Positions 32,641 through 33,052 of a stretch of 33,052 nt of DNA are shown piece by piece (position 1 is the first letter of the stretch; every line of letters begins with the position of its first letter). The translations under genes were made by a program, and so were the position numbers. The notes under the pieces are model-generated. The model had not been told where the DNA came from. It worked only from the letters and a program-made list of their open reading frames with translations, and ran no database searches. The stretch comes from Gammaproteobacteria bacterium (lineage in GTDB: Bacteria; Pseudomonadota; Gammaproteobacteria; Burkholderiales; Rhodocyclaceae), in contig JAHJHI010000006.1 in NCBI GenBank assembly GCA_018824085.1, positions 1 to 33,052 on the forward strand. Reading direction: 5' to 3'.

Positions 32641-33052
32641 GTTTCGCCCGGACGATCAGCGATCTTGAGTTTCAGCCCGTTCAGATGGCCGCGGATCAGT
32701 TCGAAATCGTCCTGCGCCACCGCGATCCGGGCAACTTCGGCCCGATCGGGGGTGACATAGCCGATCAGGTCGCCCTTGCGCACGAAACGGCCAGGCAGGT
32801 CCAGCGCGGGTGCCGCGGCCAGGACAAAGCGCCCGTGCGCGTTGGCCTCGATAGCGAGATCGCCCAGTCGCCGTTCCTGCACCGCCAGCCGCTCCATCGC
32901 TTCGGCCAGTTCCAGCTGGCTGACCTCGCGCGCCACGCGGTCGCCGCCCGCCTCGCCCGCGCCCACGCGAAGCTCCGCATCGGCGCGCGACTGCAATTCG
33001 CGCGCGCGCCAGCGCAGCTGCTCGACCTCGGCTGCCAATATCGGATGCTCGG
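32388..33052 (-). CDS. Partial HlyD/membrane-fusion-protein-like gene, runs off the window and into antisense of waaA
   Basis: The frame enters from beyond 33052 (no start in the window) and reads to a TGA at 32388-32390. Residues from the edge to about position 32607 look like a periplasmic adaptor: a coiled-coil part (EVEQLRWRARELQ, QLELAEAMERLAVQERRL), then a lipoyl/barrel-like part (ANAHGRFVLAAAPALDLPGRFVRKGDLIGYV and VAQDDFELIRGHLNGLKLKI). It then meets RPGETYDSAIVRAVAP, after which relatives continue differently and this frame becomes the antisense of waaA. The tail is therefore probably not native. It may be a truncated gene at a rearrangement or an assembly join. Similar adaptors are often found fused to or next to M50-type peptidases. 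Confidence 0.6.
   Translation of the reverse strand, partial: EHPILAAEVEQLRWRARELQSRADAELRVGAGEAGGDRVAREVSQLELAEAMERLAVQERRLGDLAIEANAHGRFVLAAAPALDLPGRFVRKGDLIGYVTPDRAEVARIAVAQDDFELIRGHLNGLKLKIADRPGETYDSAIVRAVAPRWACAYALPASPMVPSVAGSASSRRASAAAAVASSTRNAAPAAIASSVACSKLKVCGPESTGQPTEQASIRF

Overview
The window is GC-rich and reads as a chromosomal surface-glycan biosynthesis locus of a Gram-negative proteobacterium. A betaproteobacterium, perhaps of the Rhodocyclales type, is the best guess. That rests on the overall look of the proteins and on apaH, waaA and the adaptor-like gene flanking the locus; no rRNA, tRNA or other phylogenetic marker is present.

Layout. Nearly everything is on the minus strand, so the operon reads from high to low coordinates. 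From about 31.2 kb down to 0.1 kb there are 26 tightly packed genes, many overlapping by 4 bases (ATGA or GTGA). In transcription order they are: a MurJ/MviN-type flippase; a HpcH/HpaI-type aldolase; an asparagine synthase-like amidotransferase; a PglC/WcaJ-type initiating sugar transferase; an acyltransferase-3; a HisF/HisH/WbpG-like amidotransferase trio; a methyltransferase; a sulfotransferase; a symmetric module (DTEG protein, GT-B-like protein, acyltransferase-3, GT-B-like protein, DTEG protein); an O-antigen ligase/polymerase-like membrane protein with a discoidin-like tail; a zinc-ribbon methyltransferase; and a propeller-like protein of unknown function. Then comes a contiguous nonulosonic acid block (neuA, Gfo/Idh oxidoreductase, SDR, neuB, neuC, neuD, CBS-aminotransferase, capD/wbpM-type dehydratase), and finally apaH.

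How the genes may work together. The last block contains every step expected from UDP-GlcNAc to a CMP-activated di-N-acyl nonulosonic acid of the legionaminic type: 4,6-dehydration, C4 amination, N-acylation, 2-epimerisation with UDP release, PEP condensation and CMP activation. The amidotransferase trio could add an acetamidino group. The PglC-like transferase would start a lipid-linked glycan. The GT-B-like proteins, acyl-, methyl- and sulfotransferases would extend and decorate it. The MurJ-like protein would flip it and the O-antigen ligase-like protein would polymerise or transfer it. The final product (O-antigen, capsule, exopolysaccharide or glycoprotein glycan) cannot be told from sequence alone.

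At the right edge waaA (Kdo transferase) lies on the plus strand, divergent from the operon across a 242-base intergenic region with two inverted repeats. Converging on waaA is a partial HlyD/adaptor-like gene whose reading frame runs 253 bases into the antisense of waaA. The familiar parts of both proteins stop at the same place, which suggests a rearrangement or assembly junction. I saw no tRNA, rRNA, insertion sequence or CRISPR array.
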